64,000 nucleotides of DNA from Rossellomorea aquimaris (GCF_001877785.1 NZ_MINN01000074.1:496001-560000); one strand, 5' to 3'. Counted from the stretch's first letter, positions 29,335 to 38,781 are shown. Notes: generated from the sequence alone by a model not told the origin. Made by a program: numbers and translations.

Positions 29335-29364
29335 ATGCGAACCCCCCAGCTATACTATTAATCG

Positions 29365-30825
29365 TCATCCTGCTTCTTCAACGGACTTTTCGGTCTCACT
29401 ATCAATCTCCCAATCTCTCCCAGCAGAAATGCCTAAATACTTATCGTCATCCGGGTCAAGCAATTCAGCCTGTTCGTACTTTTTGAACCACCAATACTTG
29501 GCCAGGACATAGTAGAAGACTGCCCCTGCACCAAAACCCACCAGAAATGAAAAGCTTGGAACAAAATAAGAGGCGACAGCTCCGATAATCCATGCAATAA
29601 AGCCAGCCAGGTTGACACCGTTCATATATTTATACTGTCCATGATCTTCATATAAAGCAGGGACATTCACCCTTCGCTTCCTGATTAAATAATAGTCTGC
29701 GACGAGTATCCCTACAATCGCCGATAAAATACCCCCAATGAACAGCAGGACCGGAATGATGACCCCAAATAAATTCCAAGGCTGTACAAGCGTACCGACA
29801 ACTCCCGCAGTAAATACACCTGCCCAGAATGGAAACTTAGGTCCTCCTACGTTGGAAAAAATGGTCGCCGCAGGAACAACATTGGCAGCAATATTTGTTG
29901 ACCATTGAGCCAGCACAATCATGAGCAGCAGGATGCCCAGAACTAATCCGCCGGCTGCTTCCTGAAGTGCTATGACAGGATCATAATTCAGGACTGCGAT
30001 ATATGATACAGCTCCTATTAATACCATGAATGTCTGGGTAATCGGCAAAGTGATCAGATTTCCGATCAGTGAATTTTTATTTCGCTTAAACCAGTTTTTC
30101 TCATTTCGAGGTGCTTTCATAAACCGTGAAATCGAAGGAATATCCGCTGCCAAAGTCGCCCAGAAACCCATATTGCTGAAAATGACCACCAGGAATGCAG
30201 TAACAGCCGCTCCTCCTGTTACAGGACTCTCCACCCAGCCCCAGATATCTCTCCCTTGCACTGCTGCTGTATCTGATAAAGAAGAGTACATCCATACAGA
30301 TATCAGAATGATGATCGGAGCTGCAAGATCTGCAAACCTTTCAACTGCTTTGATTCCGAGTGCCGTATTCACAAGCTGCAATAGAGCAAAAATCAGGAAA
30401 CATACAAACCAGTTATCGAAACCATATAGGAGATTCAAAATACCATTCATGGCAGTTGCGCCGAAATAGGTATTGATCCCAAACCACATGGATGCAGCTA
30501 CACCCCTGACTAATGAAGGAATATGAGTGCCGAGCGTTCCAAAGGGAGCACGCATATATACAGGAAAAGACAATCCATGTTCAATACCGATGTCCCCTGT
30601 CAGGGTGATGAAGAGCCCTATGGCTAAAGAGCCGATAACAGTTGCCAGAAGGACAAGGGGGAGGGGTAAAGACATGACTCCTGCGCCCCCTATGGCAAAG
30701 GTGGCGAGCACTACGACCATTCCGACCCACATGAATGAATAGCCCAGACCCGTGATCTTTCTTTCATTTTCTTTTACCGGCAATAGATCAGGTGACTTTA
30801 AATAGCTTGTTTTCAAATTGAACAC
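29365..30825 (-). CDS. NCS1 family nucleobase/hydantoin permease
   Basis: A 486-residue membrane transporter of the NCS1 family (PucI, Mhp1 and FurD group) with about twelve helices. The N-terminal cytoplasmic segment (SPDLLPVKENERKITG) precedes helix 1. WFGINTYFGATAMNGIL is typical of the NCS1 substrate site, and NIAANVVPAATIFSNVGG marks the helix 8-9 region. In this locus the substrate is most likely uracil, thymine, a dihydropyrimidine or hydantoin, imported with sodium or protons. SD AAGGAG precedes the ATG. It lies 130 bp after hydA, with a hairpin in the gap. Confidence 0.92.
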   Translation of the reverse strand: MFNLKTSYLKSPDLLPVKENERKITGLGYSFMWVGMVVVLATFAIGGAGVMSLPLPLVLLATVIGSLAIGLFITLTGDIGIEHGLSFPVYMRAPFGTLGTHIPSLVRGVAASMWFGINTYFGATAMNGILNLLYGFDNWFVCFLIFALLQLVNTALGIKAVERFADLAAPIIILISVWMYSSLSDTAAVQGRDIWGWVESPVTGGAAVTAFLVVIFSNMGFWATLAADIPSISRFMKAPRNEKNWFKRNKNSLIGNLITLPITQTFMVLIGAVSYIAVLNYDPVIALQEAAGGLVLGILLLMIVLAQWSTNIAANVVPAATIFSNVGGPKFPFWAGVFTAGVVGTLVQPWNLFGVIIPVLLFIGGILSAIVGILVADYYLIRKRRVNVPALYEDHGQYKYMNGVNLAGFIAWIIGAVASYFVPSFSFLVGFGAGAVFYYVLAKYWWFKKYEQAELLDPDDDKYLGISAGRDWEIDSETEKSVEEAG

Positions 30826-30871
30826 TCCTTTTTGTTTGCTTTAAATGGCAAAACCAAACGCATTAAGAGAG

Positions 30872-30911
30872 GCATGGGACCCGGGAGGAATTTCTCCTCC
30901 CCTTCTCATGC
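30872..30911. other. Hairpin in the hydA-transporter gap
   Basis: Interrupted complementary arms GCATG...GGGAGG (30872-30888) and CCTCCC...CATGC (30896-30911) form a long stem with a short internal loop. No T run follows, so it may attenuate or protect the mRNA between hydA and the transporter rather than terminate. Confidence 0.5.
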
Positions 30912-30955
30912 AGGAGATGTTCTGCGATTAAGCAAAATTCATTAGTAGAGTGCTG

Positions 30956-32383
30956 CTAGGATTTAGAAGGCTGCAGGTTTTCTCTCTCTTCTCTTGAAAG
31001 TTGAGTACCGTATCTGGCTCTCTTGATATACTTTCCTTTCCCCAATTTGCCCACAAACTCTTTATCTTTGATGACGAATTCGCCTCTGGATAGAACAGAT
31101 ACAGCTTCACCTTTGACCTTCATCCCTTCAAACGGGTTATAGTCCGCTGCCATATGGTGGTTCTCAGCAGAAATGACGCGCTCCGCATCCGGATCGAAAA
31201 TCACCACATCAGCATCTGATCCTGCTGCTATGGTTCCTTTCTGCGGATAAAGTCCAAATAGCTTCGCACTTCTCGTGGACATGATATCTACGAACTGATT
31301 TAATGTGATTCTCCCTTTTTCCACTCCTTCCGAGAATAAGATGGATACACGGTCCTCAATAATCGGCCCGCCATTTGGTATTTTTGTGAAATCCCGGAGT
31401 CCCAATTCTTTTTGGCCTTTAAAGTCGAAAGAACATTGATCGGATCCCAGAGTTTGGAGTTCACCGCTTTTCAGGGCGTTCCATAGTACATCCTGGTTCC
31501 ACTTTTCGCGAAGCGGAGGGGACCATACATACTTCGCACCTTCGAAATTCGGACGTTCCAAGTAAGATTGATCGAGCACCAGATATTGAGGGCAGGTTTC
31601 TCCCCATACGTTCAACCCTTTGCTTCTGGCTTCGGCGATTTGCTTTACCGCTTCCGAACAGGATACATGTACAACATACAGTTGTGAATCGGCAAGCCCT
31701 GTCAGCTTAGCTGCTCTCCCCGTAGCTTCCCCTTCCAGCTCGGGCGGCCTTGTCAAAGCATGATAAATAGGGTCTGTTTTTCCTTCTGCAAGTGCTTTTT
31801 CAGTTAAATACTCAATGACGTCCCCGTTTTCCGCATGCACCATTACAAGGGCACCAAGTTCTTTTGCCGCCACGAGCGTACGGAACAATGTCTCATCATC
31901 AGCCTGGAAAACATTTTTATATGCCATGAACACTTTAAAGGAAGTAATCCCCTCATTTTCAATCACCTGCGGAAGCTGGCTTAATACTTCCTCATTGATC
32001 TCTCCGATCATCAAGTGAAAGCTGTAATCAATCACTGCCTTATCTTTTGACTTTGCGTGCCAGGTGTCAATCGCATTTTGAAGCGGCTTGCCTTTATCAG
32101 TCAGACAGAAATCAATGAGCGTCGTCGTCCCGCCGAAGGCAGCAGCAATCGTTCCTGTTTCAAAATCATCTTTAGAGACTGTTCCGCCGAACGGCATTTC
32201 CAAATGGGTATGAGGGTCAATTCCGCCGGGGAAGATATACTTCCCTTCTGCATCAATGATTTCTGCATCATTCTCATCGAAACTTTTTCCTATACTAATG
32301 ATTTTTTCTTCTTCTATAAGGATATCTGCTTTATACATGTCTGCCGCTGTGACGATTGTTCCGTTTTTAATGATTTTTTTCAT
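30956..32383 (-). CDS. hydA: Dihydropyrimidinase (hydantoinase)
   Basis: A 475-residue cyclic amidohydrolase that opens 5,6-dihydrouracil or dihydrothymine to N-carbamoyl-beta-amino acids. Zinc ligands are in GIDPHTHLEMPFGG; the bridging lysine to be carboxylated is the K of SFKVFMAYKN near residue 150; further histidines are in VMVHAENGD and LYVVHVSC; and the aspartate is in TLGSDQCSF. D-hydantoinase activity is common in the family. It lies 15 bp downstream of preA in the operon, with AGGAGGG as SD. Confidence 0.95.
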   Translation of the reverse strand: MKKIIKNGTIVTAADMYKADILIEEEKIISIGKSFDENDAEIIDAEGKYIFPGGIDPHTHLEMPFGGTVSKDDFETGTIAAAFGGTTTLIDFCLTDKGKPLQNAIDTWHAKSKDKAVIDYSFHLMIGEINEEVLSQLPQVIENEGITSFKVFMAYKNVFQADDETLFRTLVAAKELGALVMVHAENGDVIEYLTEKALAEGKTDPIYHALTRPPELEGEATGRAAKLTGLADSQLYVVHVSCSEAVKQIAEARSKGLNVWGETCPQYLVLDQSYLERPNFEGAKYVWSPPLREKWNQDVLWNALKSGELQTLGSDQCSFDFKGQKELGLRDFTKIPNGGPIIEDRVSILFSEGVEKGRITLNQFVDIMSTRSAKLFGLYPQKGTIAAGSDADVVIFDPDAERVISAENHHMAADYNPFEGMKVKGEAVSVLSRGEFVIKDKEFVGKLGKGKYIKRARYGTQLSREERENLQPSKS

Positions 32384-32398
32384 CTTTCACCCTCCTGA

Positions 32399-33685
32399 TT
32401 ATTTCACTGCATTCGTTTCACACTGTGATAACTTTCCGACTGCAGCCTGGCGTTCATTCCAAGTCATCGGCATATGTCCGCTCGGTACTTCGACCATATC
32501 GATCGCTCCATCAACCGGACAGACGATCGAGCATAAATTACAACCGACACAATCTTCTTCGCGTACTTTTAAATAACTGTTTCCATGAGGATCTTTAAGC
32601 ATGTCAATACATTGATGGGAGGTATCCTCGCAGGCGATATGGCATTTATTGCAATTGATGCATACATCATTGTTAATTTTTGCGACGATGCTGTAGTTAA
32701 GGTCTAAATTTCCCCAATCAGAATATTTCGGAACTGATTTCCCTACCAGCTCCTGTACGGATGCTATTCCTTTTTCGTCCAGGTAATTATTCAATCCATC
32801 CAGCATATCTTCCACAATCCTGAAACCATGATGCATGGCTGCTGTACAGACCTGCACTCCCGTCGCTCCCATCAGCATATATTCAACGGCGTCCTGCCAA
32901 TTCGAAACGCCACCCATTCCTGAAATAGGGACACTTATGCGGGGATTCCGTGCGCATTCTGCAACCATATTAAGGGCAATCGGCTTAACTGCCGGACCGC
33001 AGTAGCCACCGTGGGCGCCTTTTCCGGCAACATGAGGAATGGTATTCCAGCTGTCAAGGTCGACCCCTGCCAGGCTGTTGATCGTATTGATCATGCTCAC
33101 AGCATCGGCGCCGCCTTTCACCGCTGATTCTGCCGTAACGGTTATATCAGTTATATTCGGAGTCAATTTGACGATGACAGGTGTTTTAGCCACTTCTTTT
33201 ACCCAATACGTCTGTTTTTCTACGAGCTCAGGGACCTGCCCTGACGCCGCGCCCATTCCCCTTTCAGCCATTCCGTGAGGGCAGCCGAAGTTAAGCTCTA
33301 ATCCGTCTACCCCGATGTCTTCCACTTTTTTTACGATTTCATGCCACTTCTCCTGTTTTGGTTCGACCATGAGTGAGGCGATGATGGCATGATTCGGAAA
33401 ACGCTTTTTCGTTTCATATATTTCCTTTAGATTCACTTCCAACGGCCGGTCCGTGATGAGCTCGATGTTGTTGAAGCCCGCAACGCGCTGACCGTTAAAA
33501 CCTACCGCAGCAAACCTTGACGATACGTTGATGATCGGTTCCCCCAGTGTTTTCCATACTGCTCCACCCCATCCGGCTTCAAACGCCCGCTGTACTTGAT
33601 AACCCGAGTTTGTCGGCGGTGCCGAGGCCAGCCAAAAAGGGTTGGGTGATTTAATCCCTGCTAAATCAATATTTAAATTTGCCAT
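32399..33685 (-). CDS. preA: Dihydropyrimidine dehydrogenase subunit PreA
   Basis: A 428-residue FMN- and Fe-S-containing subunit of NAD-dependent dihydropyrimidine dehydrogenase, which reduces uracil or thymine to the 5,6-dihydro form. The N-terminal dihydroorotate dehydrogenase-like barrel begins with LNIDLAGIKSPNPFWLASAPP. The region around ELNFGCPHGM supplies the catalytic loop. The C-terminal ferredoxin domain has two 4Fe-4S motifs, CINCNKCHIAC and CVGCNLCSIVCP (about residues 340-400). It lies 23 bp after preT, which supplies electrons. Confidence 0.95.
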   Translation of the reverse strand: MANLNIDLAGIKSPNPFWLASAPPTNSGYQVQRAFEAGWGGAVWKTLGEPIINVSSRFAAVGFNGQRVAGFNNIELITDRPLEVNLKEIYETKKRFPNHAIIASLMVEPKQEKWHEIVKKVEDIGVDGLELNFGCPHGMAERGMGAASGQVPELVEKQTYWVKEVAKTPVIVKLTPNITDITVTAESAVKGGADAVSMINTINSLAGVDLDSWNTIPHVAGKGAHGGYCGPAVKPIALNMVAECARNPRISVPISGMGGVSNWQDAVEYMLMGATGVQVCTAAMHHGFRIVEDMLDGLNNYLDEKGIASVQELVGKSVPKYSDWGNLDLNYSIVAKINNDVCINCNKCHIACEDTSHQCIDMLKDPHGNSYLKVREEDCVGCNLCSIVCPVDGAIDMVEVPSGHMPMTWNERQAAVGKLSQCETNAVK

Positions 33686-33708
33686 GTGTTTCCCCCCTGT
33701 AACAAATC

Positions 33709-35064
33709 TTAATTCACCTGAAGAGACGTCAGTTTACTGTGCAGATGATAAGCAGCTCTCTTTCCTTGTTCTGCGGCTGTAACCACCATCGCTTCCCCGA
33801 TTCCTTTACCGAATATCACATCTCCACAGGCAAGCACTTTCGGATTGGACGTTTGAAGTGTCTCTTTATCGACTTTCACAACTCCGCCTTTATGCTCTAA
33901 TCGGAATTGTTCAATCAAGGAATTATGCCTTGTCTGCCCGATTGCCTTAATGACAGCATCTACCGGCAAAGTGAACTCCGATCCTTCTACCGGAACGGGA
34001 CGGCGTCTTCCATCTTCTCCCGGCTCACCAAGTTCCATCTTCAAGCATTCGATTCCGATGACCTTTCCTTCTTCGTTGCCGATTATTCTCTTAGGGGCCG
34101 TAAGCCAGCGGAATTCAACCCCGTCCTGTTTGGCAAACTCATACTCGAAATCATAAGCCGTCATCTCTTCAAGCGTACGGCGGTACAGGATTTTTACATT
34201 TTCCGCCCCGAGCCGGACTGAACATGTCGCGCCGTCTATGGCTGTATTCCCTGCCCCGATGACAACAACTTTCTTCCCGACATACTCTTTTGAAATATCA
34301 CCGCTTTTTGTTGATTTCACAAATTCGATCGCATCATGGACCCCAACGAGATGCTCCCCTTCAATACCAAGCGGCGGAACATGGGACATGCCTGCCGCGA
34401 GGATGACATAGTCATGGCTCTCGAGTATTTCGTCTGCAGAGATGTCTACCCCGACCTTTGTATTTGTCCGTATCTCCACATTCAATTTCCGGACTTGATC
34501 TACTTCCCAGTACGAGATGCTTTGAGGCAGCCGGAAAGAAACAATGCCATACGTATTCAATCCCCCGGCTTCTTCCGCAGCTTCGTAGATCGTCACTTCA
34601 TAACCAAAGCGCGCCAATTCCCTTGCTGCCGAAAGACCTGCCGGCCCCCCGCCGACAATGCCAACCTTCCTGCCGTTCGGCTCCCCTGCTTCAAATAAGA
34701 CAGCTTCATTATGGCGGGCCCAGTCGGTGGCATACCGCTGGAGATCACCGATCATGATCGGTTTTGTAGAGTGATTAAGTACACACGCACCTTCACATAA
34801 TTCTTCAGTCGGGCACACCCTTGAACAACTGGCTCCTACCGGATTCGAACTCATGATCGTTCTTGCGGAACCTTTCAGGTTCCCCGATGCTATCTTCTTT
34901 ATGAAAGAAGGAATGTCAATTCCGGTGGGACATGCTTGTATACAAGGTGCATCATAGCAGTACAAACATCGATTCGCTTCTTCCAAGGCATCCCTTTTGG
35001 ATAAACCTTCATGGGCCTCTTGGAAGTTCTCTTCAAGATTCAACAGTGATAATGCTTTGGACAA
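33709..35064 (-). CDS. preT: Dihydropyrimidine dehydrogenase subunit PreT
   Basis: A 451-residue NAD(P)H- and FAD-binding Fe-S subunit related to the glutamate synthase small subunit and the N-terminal half of mammalian DPYD. Cysteines in CLYCYDAPCIQACP and CSRVCPTEELCEGAC hold two Fe-S clusters (residues about 32-95). GIVGGGPAGLSAA binds FAD and VIGAGNTAIDGA the NAD(P) cofactor. The start is TTG at 35064, with AGGGGGAA upstream. It passes electrons to PreA. The gap to the upstream ureidopropionase gene is about 120 bp. Confidence 0.94.
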   Translation of the reverse strand: MSKALSLLNLEENFQEAHEGLSKRDALEEANRCLYCYDAPCIQACPTGIDIPSFIKKIASGNLKGSARTIMSSNPVGASCSRVCPTEELCEGACVLNHSTKPIMIGDLQRYATDWARHNEAVLFEAGEPNGRKVGIVGGGPAGLSAARELARFGYEVTIYEAAEEAGGLNTYGIVSFRLPQSISYWEVDQVRKLNVEIRTNTKVGVDISADEILESHDYVILAAGMSHVPPLGIEGEHLVGVHDAIEFVKSTKSGDISKEYVGKKVVVIGAGNTAIDGATCSVRLGAENVKILYRRTLEEMTAYDFEYEFAKQDGVEFRWLTAPKRIIGNEEGKVIGIECLKMELGEPGEDGRRRPVPVEGSEFTLPVDAVIKAIGQTRHNSLIEQFRLEHKGGVVKVDKETLQTSNPKVLACGDVIFGKGIGEAMVVTAAEQGKRAAYHLHSKLTSLQVN

Positions 35065-35183
35065 AATAGTTTCCCCCTATTCTCCCTGTAATGAATTCAC
35101 TGAACAAATAAATGCAGGCCGACAAAGAATACATGCTAAGAGCGTGTCGATGTCAGCCTTATTATCAAAAGAAGCAGCAATAC

Positions 35184-36074
35184 TTAAGGCAGCAATGCTG
35201 TCATTTCGTTATATGTCTCAGGTCTTCTGTCCCGATAGAACTGCCAGGTATCCCTTACCTCCCTGATCATTTTCTTGTCCATTTCCCCGATTATCACTTC
35301 ATCCTTGTCCCTGCTTCCGATTGACACAAAGCCTCCGCGGGGATCTACCAGATAGGACTGTCCATAAAATTCTCCCATCTTCCACGGGCCCTCATAACCT
35401 ACACGGTTGATTGCCCCCAGATAATAGCCGTTCGCAACGGCATGTGCAGGCTGCTCCAGCTTCCATAAATATTCCGAAAGCCCCGCCACTGTTGCAGACG
35501 GATTAAATACGACTTCGGCTCCTTTTAACCCTAATAACCTGGCACCTTCAGGGAAGTGGCGGTCATAACAAATGTAAACCCCCACTTTGGCATAAGCCGT
35601 ATCAAATACCGGATATCCCAGATTTCCCGGCTTAAAATAGTATTTTTCCCAGAAGCCATACCCCTCAGTGCCGACTGCAACATGCGGGATATGCTGTTTC
35701 CGGTATTTGCCCAGATATGATCCGTCTGCATCAATAACGGCAGCTGTATTGTAATAGGTAGCTATCCCTTCCCTTTCATAGATTGGCAGGACGATGACGA
35801 CATTCAGTTCCTTTGCAAGATCCTGAAAGCGTTTCGTAGTAGGTCCATTGGGAATCTCCTCTGCAGAATCATACCATTTGGGATTTTGTTCGGAGCAAAA
35901 ATACGGTCCGTAGAAAATCTCCTGCAGACAAATGATTTGAGCACCTTTTTTTGCTGCGTCCCTCACCAACTGGATGTGTTTTTTAATGGATTCTTCTTTA
36001 TGGACCTCTACCGGTTCGCTTCCGTCCACATCATGAGAAGCTTGAATAAGACCAATTTTTACTTTGTCTGACAT
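35184..36074 (-). CDS. Beta-ureidopropionase (N-carbamoyl-beta-alanine amidohydrolase)
   Basis: A 296-residue nitrilase-superfamily amidase. The catalytic triad is visible as Glu in CLQEIFYGPYFC, Lys in YRKQHIPHV and Cys in VGVYICYDRHFPEGAR near residue 166. With PreTA and HydA next door it should hydrolyse N-carbamoyl-beta-alanine or its methyl derivative to beta-alanine or 3-aminoisobutyrate, CO2 and ammonia. It is the first gene of the operon, with AGGAGG before the ATG and a strong cre-like site 36 bp upstream of the start. Confidence 0.92.
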   Translation of the reverse strand: MSDKVKIGLIQASHDVDGSEPVEVHKEESIKKHIQLVRDAAKKGAQIICLQEIFYGPYFCSEQNPKWYDSAEEIPNGPTTKRFQDLAKELNVVIVLPIYEREGIATYYNTAAVIDADGSYLGKYRKQHIPHVAVGTEGYGFWEKYYFKPGNLGYPVFDTAYAKVGVYICYDRHFPEGARLLGLKGAEVVFNPSATVAGLSEYLWKLEQPAHAVANGYYLGAINRVGYEGPWKMGEFYGQSYLVDPRGGFVSIGSRDKDEVIIGEMDKKMIREVRDTWQFYRDRRPETYNEMTALLP

Positions 36075-36109
36075 CCCTATTCCTCCTAGACTGATAGATT
36101 AAATAAAAT

Positions 36110-36123
36110 AGTAAGCGCTTACA
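36110..36123. promoter_or_regulatory. cre site upstream of pyrimidine operon
   Basis: Read on the minus strand, TGTAAGCGCTTACT matches the CcpA-binding consensus TGWAANCGNTNWCA at 13 of 14 positions and is almost palindromic. It lies between the probable promoter region and the first gene, a position suited to repression by CcpA. Confidence 0.75.
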
Positions 36124-36414
36124 GATTTATTGATTATTGAAGCATGCTTACTAATTTTCACGGATTTAGTAATGTCTGAATATTTTGTCTTTTCAACTCA
36201 TTTTAACTTGTACAAAAATAAAATGCACTATACACTATGTAAAATCAGCTCCCTCGGCTATTGGTCATTATGTATATTCTAAAAATAGAATAAATTATTT
36301 ATAGGAGTTGATATAACGTTAGCATAAGCGTTCTGCGAAATTTGTAAAATAATCAGAGTTTCCCTTTGGAAAACGTCGCTATTTATCGACAAAATATTCA
36401 GAAATTGCACCAAA
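36124..36414. other. Regulatory gap upstream of the pyrimidine operon
   Basis: About 290 bp, AT-rich, between the cre site and the cstA terminator. It must hold the operon promoter, but no -35/-10 pair is convincing. An inverted repeat TATTCTA-N4-TAGAATA at 36275-36292 is a candidate operator, possibly for the PucR-type regulator. Confidence 0.5.
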
Positions 36415-36449
36415 ACAAAAATATAGACCCTTCAAATGAAGGGTCTATA
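36415..36449 (-). terminator. cstA terminator
   Basis: An 11-bp perfect stem TATAGACCCTT/AAGGGTCTATA (36422-36449), followed on the minus strand by TTTTTGTTTTGG. Confidence 0.88.
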
Positions 36450-36454
36450 ATAAG

Positions 36455-37903
36455 TTAGGAGTTTACTGATTTTACTTTTAACGATTCTTGTTCCATCGGA
36501 CGATATTTCAGTAGCTGGCGGATGAACCAGATCAGGACGGCTGTCCAGATGACGGCTCCTATGATCATCGATTCCTTGTATGGAAGGTGGAAACCTTCAG
36601 GTGCGTAAAAGATATAAGAGCTGACCACAGCTGTCATGAACAGGGCCGGGAGACTGCAGATCCAATGAAACTTCTGATTTTGAAGCAGATAAACAGCTGC
36701 CGTCCATAACATGACAGTGGCTACTACTTGGTTCGACCAGCCAACATATCTCCAAAGGAAAGTATAATCAATCTGTGTCAGCAGGAAAGTGGGAAGTGCT
36801 ACTGGGATAACGAGCAGCCCCGGCAGCCATTTCCCTTTCACTTCTTCCTTTCTCCAATCAGATAATAAATCTGCAAGCATCATTCTCGAGGAACGCAGTG
36901 CAGTATCCCCGGTTGTGATCGGGAGGATGATGACACCCAGTACCGCAAGGATGCCTCCCAATGTTCCAAGTGTCGTTTTACTGATTTCATTTACAACCCC
37001 TGCAGGGCCACCGGCAGCAAGTGCTTCCTGAAGTCCTCCCGTCCCATTGAAGAAAGCCATCCCGGCAGCAGCCCAGATTAATGCGATGATCCCCTCTGCA
37101 ACCATTGCTCCATAGAATACTTTTCGCCCTTCGCTTTCCTTCTTCAGCGTCCTTGCCAGGATCGGACTTTGTGTGGAGTGAAAACCTGATATCGCACCGC
37201 ACGAAACAGTTACCATCAACAATGGCCACAATGGAAGCTCCTCAGGATGCAAGTTGGCGAATGTAAGGTTTGGTACAGGATGTTCAAAGAAGAACAATCC
37301 GATCCCGATTGCCACGGCCATGAATACCAGGACTGCCCCGAAAATCGGGTAAATCTTACCGATGATTTTGTTGATTGGCAGCACTGTGGCAAGAATGAAA
37401 TATGTAAAAATGATTAATAACGATGCCATGAAAGATAATGGTGTCACTTCGGCCATCAATTGAGCAGGTCCTGAAGTAAATGCTGCTGCAACCAATATCA
37501 TTAAGATGATTGAAAGAATATTCATTACTGACCGTACATGTCTCCCCAAGTATCTGCCTACCAATGAAGGAAATTGAGCTCCATTATGACGCAGTGACAA
37601 CATGCCGGAGAAATAATCATGGACAGCTCCTGCAAAAAGTGTACCGATGACGATCCAAATGAATGCAACCGGTCCATACAAAGCACCAAGTATGGCACCA
37701 AAAATCGGACCAAGCCCCGCGATATTCAGTAATTGGACCAGGCTTGCCTTCCACCAGCTCATCGGCATGTAATCAAATCCGTCTTTACTTGCATAGGCAG
37801 GTGTGACATTCTCGTCATCAATACCAAAAATCTTTTCTACCACCTTTGAATAAATAAAGTAACCAGCTACTAAAATACAGACTGATGCAAGAAATGTCAG
37901 CAT
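36455..37903 (-). CDS. cstA: CstA family carbon starvation protein (peptide/pyruvate transporter family)
   Basis: A 482-residue polytopic membrane protein of the carbon starvation CstA family, with about 13 helices. Conserved segments include LLNIAGLGPIFGAILG, HDYFSGMLSLRHNGAQ with the charged pair used by the family, and CGAISGFHSTQSP. Members take up peptides or pyruvate during carbon limitation. It is shorter than the roughly 600-residue B. subtilis CstA and belongs to the compact form without the long C-terminal extension. The SD is GAGGGGAGG. A near-palindromic cre-like sequence at 38045-38058 lies upstream. Confidence 0.88.
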   Translation of the reverse strand: MLTFLASVCILVAGYFIYSKVVEKIFGIDDENVTPAYASKDGFDYMPMSWWKASLVQLLNIAGLGPIFGAILGALYGPVAFIWIVIGTLFAGAVHDYFSGMLSLRHNGAQFPSLVGRYLGRHVRSVMNILSIILMILVAAAFTSGPAQLMAEVTPLSFMASLLIIFTYFILATVLPINKIIGKIYPIFGAVLVFMAVAIGIGLFFFEHPVPNLTFANLHPEELPLWPLLMVTVSCGAISGFHSTQSPILARTLKKESEGRKVFYGAMVAEGIIALIWAAAGMAFFNGTGGLQEALAAGGPAGVVNEISKTTLGTLGGILAVLGVIILPITTGDTALRSSRMMLADLLSDWRKEEVKGKWLPGLLVIPVALPTFLLTQIDYTFLWRYVGWSNQVVATVMLWTAAVYLLQNQKFHWICSLPALFMTAVVSSYIFYAPEGFHLPYKESMIIGAVIWTAVLIWFIRQLLKYRPMEQESLKVKSVNS

Positions 37904-38044
37904 CTTGATGTCCTCCCCTCAGATGAAATTAAGATTCATTTTAATACGTCAGACGACAAATAACAACAGAATTTTCTAAAAAGATTATTTTTTCAGATAA
38001 TACCTAATATAAATCAGTTCTCATATTTCCCGTTACAGCAACAA

Positions 38045-38058
38045 TGTAAGGGATTACA
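38045..38058. promoter_or_regulatory. Imperfect cre-like palindrome upstream of cstA
   Basis: TGTAAGGGATTACA matches the cre consensus except for the central C. It lies about 140 bp upstream of the cstA start. Carbon control of cstA would be expected, but loss of the central CG weakens the case. Confidence 0.4.
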
Positions 38059-38123
38059 CTGATCGAATAAATTTTTTTCGGTTTTTACGCCTATAAAAAT
38101 TCGGTTTCCGGCTGCTTTTCAAT

Positions 38124-38147
38124 AAAAAAAAGAAGCCGGATGGCTTC
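38124..38147 (-). terminator. Terminator of the ankyrin gene
   Basis: GAAGCC/GGCTTC stem with a 4-nt loop, followed on the minus strand by eight T or more. Confidence 0.85.
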
Positions 38148-38165
38148 GTGGGTAAACGGGCTGAT

Positions 38166-38684
38166 TTAAATTTGATTTGAGTAACTTTCACATGCGTGTA
38201 TGAACCCGCTGTTTCCTCTATCTTGTGCGATTTCATAAGGTGATTTCTGACTGACTGCATTCCTGCTCTCCGGGTCACCCTTGAATTTCAGTAGCAGCAT
38301 GACAAGATCTTCATCCCCGTCAAAAGCTGCGATATGCATAGGAGAATAACCTGCTGAGTCAATGCTGTTGATATCCGCCCCTTCCTCCAGCAGGAACTCT
38401 ATCATTTCTTTAGGTGCTTTTCCTGCAATCGCTGCATGCAGTGCACTGTTGGAAGGAATATAAGAAACTTTTGAATTTGAAGCAGAATTAATATCCGCCC
38501 CGTAATTCATTAATAGCCTGACAATCTCCAGCTGCCCATAATGTGCTGCAACCCCGAGGGCTATCAACCCGTTTTCGTCCTCTGCATTACATAGATTTGT
38601 ATCTGCTTGTAATGACTTTTCCACAACTTCAGCGTCACCTTCTTGTATGGCTGTGAAGAAACCTTTTACAGTAACAGGCGTCAT
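38166..38684 (-). CDS. Ankyrin repeat protein
   Basis: A 172-residue protein made almost entirely of four to five ankyrin repeats. Clear units are GLIALGVAAHYGQLEIVRLL, NSALHAAIAGKAPKEMIEFLL and YSPMHIAAFDGDEDLVMLLL, ending in a short C-terminal cap. There is no signal peptide, membrane segment or catalytic domain, so it is a cytoplasmic protein-binding module with unknown partner. GAGGTGA precedes the ATG at 38684; the GTG three codons earlier overlaps that SD. It is monocistronic between topB and cstA. Confidence 0.88.
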   Translation of the reverse strand: MTPVTVKGFFTAIQEGDAEVVEKSLQADTNLCNAEDENGLIALGVAAHYGQLEIVRLLMNYGADINSASNSKVSYIPSNSALHAAIAGKAPKEMIEFLLEEGADINSIDSAGYSPMHIAAFDGDEDLVMLLLKFKGDPESRNAVSQKSPYEIAQDRGNSGFIHACESYSNQI

Positions 38685-38736
38685 CGTGCTCACCTCATTC
38701 TTTGTATTATTAAGAATATTCTATCAATATAATCAT

Positions 38737-38774
38737 AAAAAAGATAGGGACTTTATCAGTGGTCCCTATCTTTT
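38737..38774 (-). terminator. topB terminator
   Basis: GATAGGGAC/GTCCCTATC stem (9 bp or more) with a T-rich tail on the minus strand, just after the topB stop. Confidence 0.88.
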
Positions 38775-38781
38775 CCATTTT

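Noticed and set aside
38054..38278. Minus-strand frame of 74 codons overlapping the ankyrin gene
   Set aside because: It overlaps the ankyrin gene in another frame and spans its terminator.
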